Part shown: piece after piece, positions 12,701 through 19,934 of the stretch
Position numbering within the stretch: position 1 is the stretch's first letter
How the letters are laid out: every line of letters begins with the position of its first letter
Source: a virus
Virus record (IMG/VR): IMGVR_UViG_3300023106_000002
Span: 31,560 to 95,559 of that record
Direction: 5' to 3' (one strand)
DNA: 64,000 nucleotides
Translations under genes and position numbers: made by a program
The notes under the pieces: generated by a model
Databases searched by the model: none
What the model saw: only the letters and a program-made list of their open reading frames with translations
Told to the model about the DNA's origin: nothing

Positions 12701-14541
12701 GTAAAGACTACTTAGCAAGTGCTGTATTTGATAATGTAGTTAATAAGTTAAGTGTACAAGTTGGATTAGGATTTAATATCTTAGCTAACATTAAGAACAG
12801 AATGCAAGGACTTACTTCTCTTATTACAAGAGATGGTGAGTTTTGGCAACGAGGAAATATATATCCTGTTAATCACTTTATAGGACTCAATAAAACTCGA
12901 TTCGTCAATCCTTCATATAAAGAAGAATGGGACAAAGCTAACTTGTTTATCAGACAGCTTAATCTTATACAAGATGGTACTAATGAAATACAACGTGCTG
13001 AAAATAAAATAAAATCGAAAGTGAGGTTTTTAAATCCTATGTATGGTACAGAAGTTGTGGAATGGTATAATCAATCTTCAGGTATTTTAGCTATGGCTAT
13101 GGATGTTGAAGTGACAGGTACGAATAGTAGAGTACCTTTATTTGATGGTTCTACTTTTCCAGCATTTGATATTGTAGATGGTACACTTAGATTAAAAGAT
13201 GAATTCAGAAATCCTGAAAACATCGCTCATTTTGAAGATGTAAGTTCAGAGGAAATGATTAATTGGAAAGCTAAAGTGGAAGATATGACACGTAGCTTAA
13301 ATGGAGATTACTCTAAGACAGGAGTTACACGTATTAAAGGAAGTATCTTCACTACTCCAATTATGATGTTTAAAACATGGATTCCTAAATACATATCATC
13401 AAGATATAGAATAGAACAGAAAAATATATTGACAGGAGAAACAGAAACTGGTTACTTAGTTTCTACTTTCTTAAATAAGAAAACGTCTTTCTCAGGAGGA
13501 ATGATGCTAGCAGTAACAGGACTACTTGGTATTCTAAGTAGTTCTCCTGCTATTATTGCATTGCCTATTTTTACAGGAGTTGCTGCTATGGGATTAGCAA
13601 GACATCATTTATCTAAGAAAGCAAGAGTAAATCAGTCAGCACCTTTTGTAGATGATACAGAACCTATTGCTATATTACAACAAGCAATGTATGTGTTGAA
13701 ATCTTTAACACCTTGGCAATTGGCAGAGATGCCTGTTAATTCAATACTTGGTAAACAGTTTATCAAACCTGTTGAATTCAAAGGTGATTTAACTCCAAAA
13801 GAACAAAGTGATGTAAGACTGATGATGCGTAATATGCAGAATGCAGCATTACTTATGTTGACTAAACTTGCAATTCAAGCCTTTCTTAGATTCAATGATG
13901 AAGATGAACCTAAAGGTAAAGCAGGAAGTGAACAACGTAAACGTTATGAAAAACAGCAAGAAGAAAAAGAAAAATGGCAAGCAGAACATAACTTTCTTGA
14001 AAATTTAGTTACAGGACTTTATCAAGAAACTTCACTTGCTGTAGAACCTACTTCATTACTCACTACTATGGGAAGTAAGAATGGATTACAAGGTCCAATA
14101 GATAAGATTATCAAAGCAAGTACTGCACTAGCAAACTACAACAAAGATGAAATACAAAAAGGAGCGAGAGCGGGGCAGTCTAAGACTGGTAATGCATTTC
14201 GTAAATGGTTGTTACCATCATTGTTTAGAGATTTAGGACATGATACATGGAGAGCAGGATTTGAATCATCTATGGAGAAAGAATGGGTTAACAATGAAGG
14301 AATTGATGGAGTATTCGATTCTCAATATAAAATTGATAAGAAAGAAGCTACTGGTAAACGTTCATTAGAGAAGTTACATTATCTTCAGGAATATGAAGAA
14401 AAGAACAATGTAAACATGGAAGACTTATCTACAAGTAAGCAAGATAAGATCGAGAAGAAAGCTAATAGAACAGCTAAGAAAGCAAGTCCTAATCCTGATC
14501 GAAAAGATTATGATGAAGAGCAAGAACTTAAAGATGAGTAA
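9730..14541 (+). CDS. Giant crAss-like virion/cargo protein, 1603 aa
   Basis: A 1603-residue protein that directly follows the RNA polymerase gene in the same orientation and closes the late block. Most of it is charged and predicted alpha-helical. A strongly hydrophobic, Gly/Ala-rich stretch (about 13495-13600, GGMMLAVTGLLGILSS onwards, roughly residues 1256-1290) could insert into or cross a membrane. The C terminus is highly charged (EEKEKW..., KKANRTAKK). crAss-like phages typically encode one or two further giant proteins beside the polymerase, thought to be ejected cargo. The placement and hydrophobic segment fit an ejection or membrane-translocation role, but no catalytic motif is visible, so function is inferred from context only. 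A strong hairpin terminator lies just after the stop. Confidence 0.7.
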   Translation: MSCIGDKITEDLIGNVTHPKKGNFTIKKDSIFIPDTVLSENGSTYGVVKYVEQQLNKRYAELYGTLANDNLGQLTSLVPFNDGIRIDVVPSKSVEKAIEYKQGEATREELKEMIAQELAENEQSDFEVRDQEGNQFFDQEGNVYATLDDAIAAFEREDQSYDSFFPLAAQTVIQPNYEDYIIRKQELIKRMDKQVEKLYNEKRNLNTHGINKRISRFTKIKEQLELDVARFTSNNDKHSLIQEFFNKDFDLINSLLEEPSLDNLFLAKDLFKYIKNTADIRLANIENKLFTPKANTTYSPEVLALIASVHERVNLQERDIEEAVDKVFMTLLEKNQQKLESLYPDKNLEEIKEELLKNLQDITWIESMFFGQGENVTSSNNIIENLIRVEYEKEVVKQEGKAQTIIADINASLPAVEKHLALLGKKIKSTLGGIVYSGYDYRFLYQVDKKGDYKSSLIGKYSLQWENFIYNLNKNHNNNIYLARQMKDWAEVEKLLIGKFNDLNDKSNFVNFTLLHDIFNDPIYDEFKKGTDVEAKAYKDSLIRNIGFDEYQNVIEEQRNLLDNYLEEVDLITEQKLLSEGVADVNDLSDAARQNLNLSIARLNPATFLESFLAGRKGMIEYTIGTQSNEKPSYLKYNTVVPARKSLTGKDTGFYDANFDMIEDSPALYALWAAIKDGTKLINENLIDSNISVKKNSLLLWKKQFAEESVNKDAKSVIKQGLGNMLNLKQFIKDIGSAKLPDYTAKDTVVLPAEVKSFNAAVHNDFEINKTELANILGTRITDETKVAYKTLSLDQQKKIYELFGFTNSPDFERASGGLFKVEALKRFSEKKIMDQQTLNTPLMIKALLEFSAEHRAKTNSLNEVNIYREKSNNIRNQENTLFSKEGTTRKSEVERSDFFYKTVLLNQREKDHSGNITKILTKWADKNEWNFVGRHFYKNFKKDEKVIYDSATKRLAKIEEELADPAINDKVAAALLKEQEDLNARIRLLGKDYLASAVFDNVVNKLSVQVGLGFNILANIKNRMQGLTSLITRDGEFWQRGNIYPVNHFIGLNKTRFVNPSYKEEWDKANLFIRQLNLIQDGTNEIQRAENKIKSKVRFLNPMYGTEVVEWYNQSSGILAMAMDVEVTGTNSRVPLFDGSTFPAFDIVDGTLRLKDEFRNPENIAHFEDVSSEEMINWKAKVEDMTRSLNGDYSKTGVTRIKGSIFTTPIMMFKTWIPKYISSRYRIEQKNILTGETETGYLVSTFLNKKTSFSGGMMLAVTGLLGILSSSPAIIALPIFTGVAAMGLARHHLSKKARVNQSAPFVDDTEPIAILQQAMYVLKSLTPWQLAEMPVNSILGKQFIKPVEFKGDLTPKEQSDVRLMMRNMQNAALLMLTKLAIQAFLRFNDEDEPKGKAGSEQRKRYEKQQEEKEKWQAEHNFLENLVTGLYQETSLAVEPTSLLTTMGSKNGLQGPIDKIIKASTALANYNKDEIQKGARAGQSKTGNAFRKWLLPSLFRDLGHDTWRAGFESSMEKEWVNNEGIDGVFDSQYKIDKKEATGKRSLEKLHYLQEYEEKNNVNMEDLSTSKQDKIEKKANRTAKKASPNPDRKDYDEEQELKDE

Positions 14542-14547
14542 AAAAGT

Positions 14548-14579
14548 AAAGCCAGGAATTTTGATTAGTCCCTGGCTTT
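14548..14579. terminator. Bidirectional intrinsic terminator between convergent blocks
   Basis: A perfect 9-bp stem (AAAGCCAGG at 14548-14556 with CCTGGCTTT at 14571-14579) and a 14-base loop lie between the stop of the plus-strand giant gene and the stop of the minus-strand gene at 14588. It is flanked by A-runs on the left and T-rich sequence on the right, so it can terminate both strands. Confidence 0.85.
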
Positions 14580-14587
14580 AATTTTAT

Positions 14588-14911
14588 TTATCTGCTGTAC
14601 TTCTCAAGTATAGCTTTCAAGTTCTCAATTGATATACATTCTACTTCATCTCCTTCAGTAGTTTCAAGCCATTCAGTATTTGCTGCAATCTCTTGACGCA
14701 TAAGGAAAGTTCTATAAGGTGCAATCAATTTTGCAACGTCATCTACAACTTTTGTATCAGACATTTCTCTTTCAAGATTAGTCATTTCATCGAGTATCTT
14801 ACTATCATTTTCTGAAAAATAATGATTTGTTGCTTCACAATCATCTATAGAACATCTTCCACAACAGTCAAAGATTTTCCATAAGTTCTTGGCTACATCT
14901 TTAAATAACAT
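14588..14911 (-). CDS. Hypothetical protein, Cys-rich N terminus, 107 aa
   Basis: Not recognised. The N-terminal part has a cysteine cluster (CCGRCSIDDC, about residues 16-25) that could bind a metal, followed by an acidic helical region. It is the last gene of the leftward arm; its ATG abuts the stop of the gene upstream (14911), so it is co-translated in the same operon. Terminated by the bidirectional hairpin at 14548-14579. Confidence 0.65.
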   Translation of the reverse strand: MLFKDVAKNLWKIFDCCGRCSIDDCEATNHYFSENDSKILDEMTNLEREMSDTKVVDDVAKLIAPYRTFLMRQEIAANTEWLETTEGDEVECISIENLKAILEKYSR

Positions 14912-15390
14912 TATATCTCTTTAAATTTAAACTTTTCAAGCATCTCTTCATCGGTAGCAATTACTCCTTTTACATTACGAAGATATTGAAAAGCATGTTG
15001 TTTGTTATTGAACTTAATTGGTTCTCCATCATCTCCTCGAAGAATTTGAATACCACCATCAGCAGGTCTTCCTACAATGATTTTAACAGCTTGTGCAAGT
15101 TCCCAAAGACCTTCCATTTTAGCAAGTTGTTTACTAATACCGTATTCAAGCGCATCATCATGTGTAGGAAATTCAATACTCTTGTTGTTATTGTCTGACA
15201 TCATTCCAATACCAATACAGTAACACCAATAGATATTGATTCGTTTCATGAAAGTACATTCAACTGGATACTCAACTTCCCTTAACCAATATTGAATATC
15301 GGTTAAAGTAGATCCTTGTTGTCCATCAAAACCTAACTTAATAGCTAGATTTACCATAGCTTCGCTAGCTATCTTCTGTCTTTGTACCAT
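14911..15390 (-). CDS. Hypothetical protein (WLRE...THDDALEYG family), 159 aa
   Basis: Function unknown. The pattern LAIKLGF...TDIQYWLREVE...FPTHDDALEYGI resembles the protein encoded at 46012-46377 (LAKEKGF...LLQRWLREVH...TYEEALELAL), so the two look like distant paralogues. Proteins with this pattern are common in Bacteroidota phages and prophages without an assigned role. The gene sits one base from its neighbour upstream. Confidence 0.65.
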   Translation of the reverse strand: MVQRQKIASEAMVNLAIKLGFDGQQGSTLTDIQYWLREVEYPVECTFMKRINIYWCYCIGIGMMSDNNNKSIEFPTHDDALEYGISKQLAKMEGLWELAQAVKIIVGRPADGGIQILRGDDGEPIKFNNKQHAFQYLRNVKGVIATDEEMLEKFKFKEI

Positions 15391-15391
15391 A

Positions 15392-15685
15392 TTACAGACC
15401 TTTATTATTGCGTTCTTCTAGTCTCACAAGTCTGTCAATTTCAGCAGCAATTAATCCGCCTGCTGTAGCAAGTTCATCAATTCTATCATCATATTCTGAA
15501 GCTTCTGATTCAAGATATTCCCATGCTTCTACTTCATGTTTCATTTGTTGAGGCATAGCATAAACTGCTGCTCTTGTAGCCAACATTTCATCTGTTTGTT
15601 TATCATCTATTTCATTACTATGACCATGTTTAGTAACTTGTTCGATTCTTTTTTGAGCAATTAACTCACTTCCTGATTGTCTCAT
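15392..15685 (-). CDS. Hypothetical phage protein (IAQKRIEQVTKHG...DDK family), 97 aa
   Basis: The segment AQKRIEQVTKHGHSNEIDDK followed by a helix with AAVYA matches a widespread small phage protein pattern (ERxRQxxxEGW...DD...LAxAAxxYA) of unknown function. The remainder is acidic helix. Its start overlaps the stop of the gene upstream by four bases (TGA overlapping ATG), which indicates translational coupling. Confidence 0.65.
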   Translation of the reverse strand: MRQSGSELIAQKRIEQVTKHGHSNEIDDKQTDEMLATRAAVYAMPQQMKHEVEAWEYLESEASEYDDRIDELATAGGLIAAEIDRLVRLEERNNKGL

Positions 15686-16059
15686 TTTAAATTGTGTTTT
15701 AAGTTGAACTTCTTTAAGGCTTCTATAACGATATTCAAATCTATTGATTGTTTGACAAGAACTCGTTTTTTGCCAACTTGTCTTCGTGCCACATAACTTT
15801 TACCATTACCATGTTTACTTATGTGTTTAGGTAATCTTTCAGCAGGTAATTCAATTTCTAAAAGATTGATTATTTTGTCAACAATTGCTTTATCTTTAAC
15901 AAGAGTATTGTAACACATGTCATCAAGTTTAGATACTATGTGAAATACTTTTCTTATAAAAATAGTATCTTCTTCATTCAATATATCAAGTTCCTCTTCA
16001 GATAAATTATTCATTAAGGAGTTGTATATTTCTTCTTCCATATCTAGAAACTTAACCAA
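15682..16059 (-). CDS. Hypothetical protein with possible AP2/arm-type DNA-binding C-terminal domain, 125 aa
   Basis: Acidic helical N-terminal half (about residues 1-75), then a basic segment KHGNGKSYVARRQVGKKRVLVKQ and a helix IVIEALKKFNL. A three-stranded sheet followed by a helix with this composition is typical of AP2-like or integrase arm-type DNA-binding domains; this is a fold guess from pattern only. It overlaps the stop of the upstream gene by 16 bases. Confidence 0.6.
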   Translation of the reverse strand: MVKFLDMEEEIYNSLMNNLSEEELDILNEEDTIFIRKVFHIVSKLDDMCYNTLVKDKAIVDKIINLLEIELPAERLPKHISKHGNGKSYVARRQVGKKRVLVKQSIDLNIVIEALKKFNLKHNLK

Positions 16060-16835
16060 TTAGGGGAATACATAATTCCCACTCCTATGAAACCTTGTAT
16101 CACAGTAAAGTTACCTGTTCCTACACCTAATGCTCCAACAGGACCAATATGTATGTGTTTAGTAGGAGGAAGTTTTGTTTTCCATACACGAAGTTCTGTT
16201 ACTTCATTGTAAGGATTGCCAAGTTTTACATCACTATAAGGTTTACCTTTACCAAGTCCTAGAAAACCAGTAGGTTCAATACCAATAACAATATCAAGTT
16301 CTTCTTTAAATTTAAAAGATATACCTGTACTATCTTTATTCATTTGAACCTTTCCTTTTACCCAACTGATAGTATCAGTCTTTCTAAATTCTTTGAAATC
16401 AAATGGAGTTATATAGGTAGGATTACATGGTTCATCTTTGTTGACAACTACTTCACCTGTAGTAAGAGTAGTATCAACAGATGCTTCTGTACTGATTACA
16501 GCAGCGATACCTTCGTTCTTGAGAGACTTCTTATTCTTTTTTACAAGTTCTTGAAGTCGTTTAATATCTTTCTTATCAGTTTCTAATGCAAGTAATTGAT
16601 CTGCATTTTCAGTTTCCAAAGTAGTGATTCGACCATGATTTTTACCATCCTTATCTTTATAGTTAAGTAATGTATCATTAACTGCTTTATACAATGTGTC
16701 AGCCATAGCAGCATCTCTGTTAGCTTCACAAGTTCTGACACTTAGCAGAATGATAATAATCAATGCTACGATTCCACCTATGTAAAAACGCTGTTTCCAT
16801 TTAAAACTATACTGGTTAATTTCGCTTTCAGTCAT
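16044..16835 (-). CDS. Membrane-anchored coiled-coil protein, possible spanin-like, 263 aa
   Basis: One N-terminal transmembrane helix (about residues 18-36, GGIVALIIIILLSVRTC) preceded by a short cytoplasmic stretch, then a heptad-rich coiled coil (about residues 65-105) and a glycine-rich beta-type C-terminal domain ending in NWLSF. This topology (membrane anchor, periplasmic coil, globular end) is seen in i-spanins and in tail-fibre-type phage membrane proteins. No lysis partner is adjacent, so the role is a guess. It is one of the few genes here ending in TAG, which shows that TAG is read as stop. Confidence 0.6.
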   Translation of the reverse strand: MTESEINQYSFKWKQRFYIGGIVALIIIILLSVRTCEANRDAAMADTLYKAVNDTLLNYKDKDGKNHGRITTLETENADQLLALETDKKDIKRLQELVKKNKKSLKNEGIAAVISTEASVDTTLTTGEVVVNKDEPCNPTYITPFDFKEFRKTDTISWVKGKVQMNKDSTGISFKFKEELDIVIGIEPTGFLGLGKGKPYSDVKLGNPYNEVTELRVWKTKLPPTKHIHIGPVGALGVGTGNFTVIQGFIGVGIMYSPNWLSF

Positions 16836-16859
16836 TCTTTGCTGGTATTAGATAACCTA

Positions 16860-17183
16860 TCAAAGGTTACAGATTAATAATAGTTCATATTCTTGTTGAG
16901 TAAAGCATTCATCAGGTCTTAAAGGACGCTCAAATCTTTGATGAGGATTTTCTCCATACTTCAACATTAACAAATCTTGTGTGGTTATCCACATACTTAC
17001 ATTATTAATTTTCATCATTACTACATCATGAGAATTCGTTTCAGTATTGTAAGGTATATTTATCTGATGGATAATAGCCATCATAAAAAACAATTTCTTT
17101 TCTCTGAGTTCAAGTAAATGATTTGACTCATTCATGTTTGCATGCCATAAACCTTCTTTGTAAACTAGACCTCTTGCTTTCAT
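16860..17183 (-). CDS. Hypothetical protein with ELLLICNL C terminus, 107 aa
   Basis: Not recognised. Mixed alpha/beta composition with a hydrophobic central segment (KKLFFMMAIIHQINI). Ends in YELLLICNL, a short tail resembling the ends of three other leftward-arm proteins (stops at 17180, 43483 and 44272). Starts four bases inside the stop of the upstream gene. Confidence 0.6.
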   Translation of the reverse strand: MKARGLVYKEGLWHANMNESNHLLELREKKLFFMMAIIHQINIPYNTETNSHDVVMMKINNVSMWITTQDLLMLKYGENPHQRFERPLRPDECFTQQEYELLLICNL

Positions 17184-17842
17184 AATTTACAACACATTAA
17201 AAGTTCATTTTCATCAAAATCATCATCTCCAAGATAGTAAAGTTCTTCTTTATTTGAAGTAGGTCTGAAATCACGTATTCTTAAATTGTGAAAGTTTCCT
17301 CCACAATATTCAAGATGTATGAAAGCATCTCTTAAATTAGCTTGTCTTACAATAATATTACAACCACTTGCTTTATACTCTTCAATTACGCGATGTATTT
17401 GTCGCATAAGTTCTTCATCAGTTCTTCTTGTATCGAGAAAAGTAGCAGCATGATCTGAAAGATAAATACGTTCTCTTGTTTCAAGTGCTAAGTCAACTAA
17501 AATTTGTGCTTGTAAACGAGTTCTTCCTGATCTTCTGAAGTCTCTTCCATAGAAAGCTTTTAACTTCATTGCAAAGTCTTCATCATTTGCAAAATTATAA
17601 TCATTTTCTTTCATAGGAGTTTGTTTTAAAGGTTCATTAAATACAGCATATTCAAAAATACGTTGTGAAACCATTTTGCCTGAATATTCTCCATGTCCTT
17701 GAGGTACTTTATATCCTATTCGTTTACCTGTAACAGGATGTAGAATTTCATCAGCAGTACCCGTTACAGTACGAATTTGAGGTAATGAAGTACCTCTAAC
17801 TTTAGAAGGTACTCCATTATCATCTATATCTATAAGATACAT
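17180..17842 (-). CDS. Hypothetical protein with ELLMCCKL C terminus, 220 aa
   Basis: Not recognised. The N-terminal third is beta-rich (VRGTSLPQIRTVTGTADEILHP); the middle is basic and helical (FRRSGRTRLQAQILVDLALETRERIYLSDHAATF); the end is acidic and terminates in NELLMCCKL, like three other proteins in the arm. Its start codon overlaps the stop of the MazG-like gene, indicating coupling. Confidence 0.6.
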   Translation of the reverse strand: MYLIDIDDNGVPSKVRGTSLPQIRTVTGTADEILHPVTGKRIGYKVPQGHGEYSGKMVSQRIFEYAVFNEPLKQTPMKENDYNFANDEDFAMKLKAFYGRDFRRSGRTRLQAQILVDLALETRERIYLSDHAATFLDTRRTDEELMRQIHRVIEEYKASGCNIIVRQANLRDAFIHLEYCGGNFHNLRIRDFRPTSNKEELYYLGDDDFDENELLMCCKL

Positions 17843-18417
17843 TATTCCTCAGTTTTTTCGAGTTGTTCTCTCTCAGCATCTAAGTTTCTATTCAATGCTG
17901 CATCTTCTGTAAACTTCTGAGGGTATCTCACCATTAACTTTGTAATGTTATTGGTAAGTATTTGAAAGAAATCTAATTTCCAAATATGACAAATGAAAGC
18001 ATAAAAAGCTAAGTTCTTTTCAGCAGCTGATTCGTCATATTCACTTACAAATACACGAGCAATTTCAAGAGTATATATGAGATTTATTTTCTCATTGTTT
18101 CTGTCTGTTACATCTTCATTGTACAACCTAATATAAAGGTCGAGGTCTTCTGCAAAGTAAAGATCATTGATAGGAATGTTTTTCATTCTCAAGTCATTTA
18201 CTTCATACCATACAGCATCTGCAAGTTCTTCACCTACATTCACTAAGTCAAGAGGTTTATTATAAGCAAGCTTCTTTTTAAAAGGATCGAGCATTTCACC
18301 CATTTCTGTTTGAATACCTGCCCACATGTGTAAGTCGTTTTCAACTTTTCCTAAATCAGGACAAGTTCTTGATGCAAGTTGTTGATATTCTGCAAGTGTT
18401 TTAATTTTTGGTATCAT
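17842..18417 (-). CDS. MazG-like nucleotide pyrophosphohydrolase, 191 aa
   Basis: All-alpha protein with two paired acidic motifs, QTEMGEML and VGEELADAVW (about residues 38-75), the metal-binding ExxE...ExxD pattern of the MazG/dUTPase-type NTP pyrophosphohydrolases, and a C-terminal LMVRYPQKFTEDAALNRNLDAER segment typical of that family. Such enzymes hydrolyse non-canonical or excess (d)NTPs. I place the start at the ATG at 18417 (MIPKIKTLAEYQQL), two bases after the thymidylate synthase stop, rather than the longer frame beginning at 18492, which would overlap thyA. Neighbouring ThyA and dNMP kinase support a role in dNTP pool control. Confidence 0.75.
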   Translation of the reverse strand: MIPKIKTLAEYQQLASRTCPDLGKVENDLHMWAGIQTEMGEMLDPFKKKLAYNKPLDLVNVGEELADAVWYEVNDLRMKNIPINDLYFAEDLDLYIRLYNEDVTDRNNEKINLIYTLEIARVFVSEYDESAAEKNLAFYAFICHIWKLDFFQILTNNITKLMVRYPQKFTEDAALNRNLDAEREQLEKTEE

Positions 18418-18418
18418 A

Positions 18419-19525
18419 TTATTCAGTTGGTGCGAACATGTCCGCTTTAAGTGGTGGAAATGATTGATAGTTCTCGAAGATAAAATCTTCATGTGTCAAT
18501 CTTGATATGAATTCATCAAAGGTTTGTCTACCTTCTTTGTATTCTTTTAAGTGTTCAAGGTAATGTTCTGAGAAAGATAATTGACATCCTGAAAAAGCAT
18601 GTGGATTATTACTCAACTGTTCTCTTACAACTTCAATGTGAGGTTGATAAAAGTGAACATTTGATAAATCTCCTATAATGCTCATAGGTATCATATCAAC
18701 TATACTACCTATGATATAAGATTGTAATGCATAACTTGCAATGTTAAAAGGAAGACCTAAAAAAGTATCAACTGAACGTTGATGCCATTTAAGTGTGAAA
18801 CCATATAATGGAACATGCACAAGTTCTTCTAACAAAGTAGCTTTTGCTTCTTCATCTTTGTTTTTACCGAAACCTTCTAACCACAAAGCATTCAAATACT
18901 CTTGGTCTTTACCTGAATATTCAATACGTTGTGAATAAGACAATGGTCTTGGTAATACTTCAAATGCCCAATGACAAGGAGGCAAAGCTGTTTGATCAAG
19001 TTCTGATGGATTCCAAGCAGTTACAATGTGTCTTCTTGAAATAGGATTTGATTTGCGAAGGTTGTGAAGAAGTTCTATGATTTGATCAACATTAGAAGGT
19101 ATATATCCTATTTTAGTACCTTGAATATTAGTCCAATCTCTCCATTGAACACCATAGTTTCTACCTACATCTCCCCATAGTAAATCATTTTCAAGATCAA
19201 CTTGAAATCCTTTTTCATCCCCCTTATACATAGGATGCTTTTTCTTATGATAAGTCAATGCATCTTTGTTCCATATAGTAACTCCTTTTTTAGCTAAAGA
19301 AGATGCTTTTGTATCTCCTCGAAGAAACCATAACAATTCTTCAACAATTCCTTTAGTAAACATCTTCTTTGTAGTAAGTAAAGGAAATTCTGTCAATGGA
19401 AGTTCCAAGTTAACAGATGTTAACTGTCTACATGGAACATTAGGTCTGTTTTCTGTGGTATATTCATACCCTGTATCAAGTATAGCATTAGCTAATGCAT
19501 GATATTGAACATCTACTTTAGCCAT
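18419..19525 (-). CDS. thyA: Thymidylate synthase (ThyA) with an insertion, 368 aa
   Basis: Makes dTMP from dUMP with methylene-tetrahydrofolate. Visible motifs: RRHIVTAWNP (arginines near 164-165, phosphate binding), LPPCHWAFEV with catalytic Cys184, RSVDTFLGLPFNIASYAL with the dUMP-selective Asn261 (Asp would suggest a dCMP hydroxymethylase), and a C-terminal NYQSFPPLKADMF. At 368 residues it is about 100 longer than typical bacterial ThyA; much of the excess is a 40-50 residue insertion between the catalytic loop and the RSVD motif (about 194-240). It lies in a nucleotide-metabolism run with the MazG-like and dNMP kinase genes. Confidence 0.93.
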   Translation of the reverse strand: MAKVDVQYHALANAILDTGYEYTTENRPNVPCRQLTSVNLELPLTEFPLLTTKKMFTKGIVEELLWFLRGDTKASSLAKKGVTIWNKDALTYHKKKHPMYKGDEKGFQVDLENDLLWGDVGRNYGVQWRDWTNIQGTKIGYIPSNVDQIIELLHNLRKSNPISRRHIVTAWNPSELDQTALPPCHWAFEVLPRPLSYSQRIEYSGKDQEYLNALWLEGFGKNKDEEAKATLLEELVHVPLYGFTLKWHQRSVDTFLGLPFNIASYALQSYIIGSIVDMIPMSIIGDLSNVHFYQPHIEVVREQLSNNPHAFSGCQLSFSEHYLEHLKEYKEGRQTFDEFISRLTHEDFIFENYQSFPPLKADMFAPTE

Positions 19526-19722
19526 TATAAAGAGGTGTTAACAGTTGCTTCAATTAATGTCACTCCAAATGGAACATTGTCATCAGGAGTACTCTTAAAT
19601 TGAACAGCCTTTTGTTTATTGCTTGTTTCAAAAGTCAAACTAACACCTTCAATAAGTAACTCTTTACTGAGTACTTCAATTTTAGCTAAATGTTCTCTTA
19701 GCTGTTGCACTTTTTCTTTCAT
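19525..19722 (-). CDS. Hypothetical protein, 65 aa
   Basis: Not recognised. N-terminal coiled-coil helix (VQQLREHLAKIEVLSKEL) followed by a beta-rich half. Its last base overlaps the ATG of thyA and its start overlaps the stop of the gene upstream, so it is embedded in the nucleotide-metabolism operon. Confidence 0.55.
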   Translation of the reverse strand: MKEKVQQLREHLAKIEVLSKELLIEGVSLTFETSNKQKAVQFKSTPDDNVPFGVTLIEATVNTSL

Positions 19723-19931
19723 GAATTTGATTTTAGTTGTAAATTATTATCGTCATCATAGTAGTAACATTCACTACAATAATGTTTGTCTCCTTGGATT
19801 ACAAAATCAGCATCAGATGCAATATCTAGCGCTACTGATTTATCACACCATGCTGCATATTCAGTTCCTTGACAACTGTCTTTTTGACAATTATCACAAA
19901 TAACTGTGTACATTGTTACTTCTTGTATCAT
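19719..19931 (-). CDS. Small zinc-ribbon protein, 70 aa
   Basis: Contains CDNCQKDSC near the N terminus and HYCSECYYYDDD near the C terminus, two knuckles that could hold one zinc ion. This is a common small-phage-protein layout of unknown function. Lies three bases after the UvrD-like helicase stop. Confidence 0.6.
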   Translation of the reverse strand: MIQEVTMYTVICDNCQKDSCQGTEYAAWCDKSVALDIASDADFVIQGDKHYCSECYYYDDDNNLQLKSNS

Positions 19932-19934
19932 GTT

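Noticed and set aside
16044-16046. Recoding of TAG as in some crAss-like phages
   Set aside because: TAG is rare as a stop but is used at 16044, TGA is used repeatedly, and long frames contain no in-frame stops, so the standard code fits.
18418-18492. Longer MazG-like protein starting at 18492
   Set aside because: It would overlap the thyA 3' end in another frame; the ATG at 18417 sits directly after the thyA stop.
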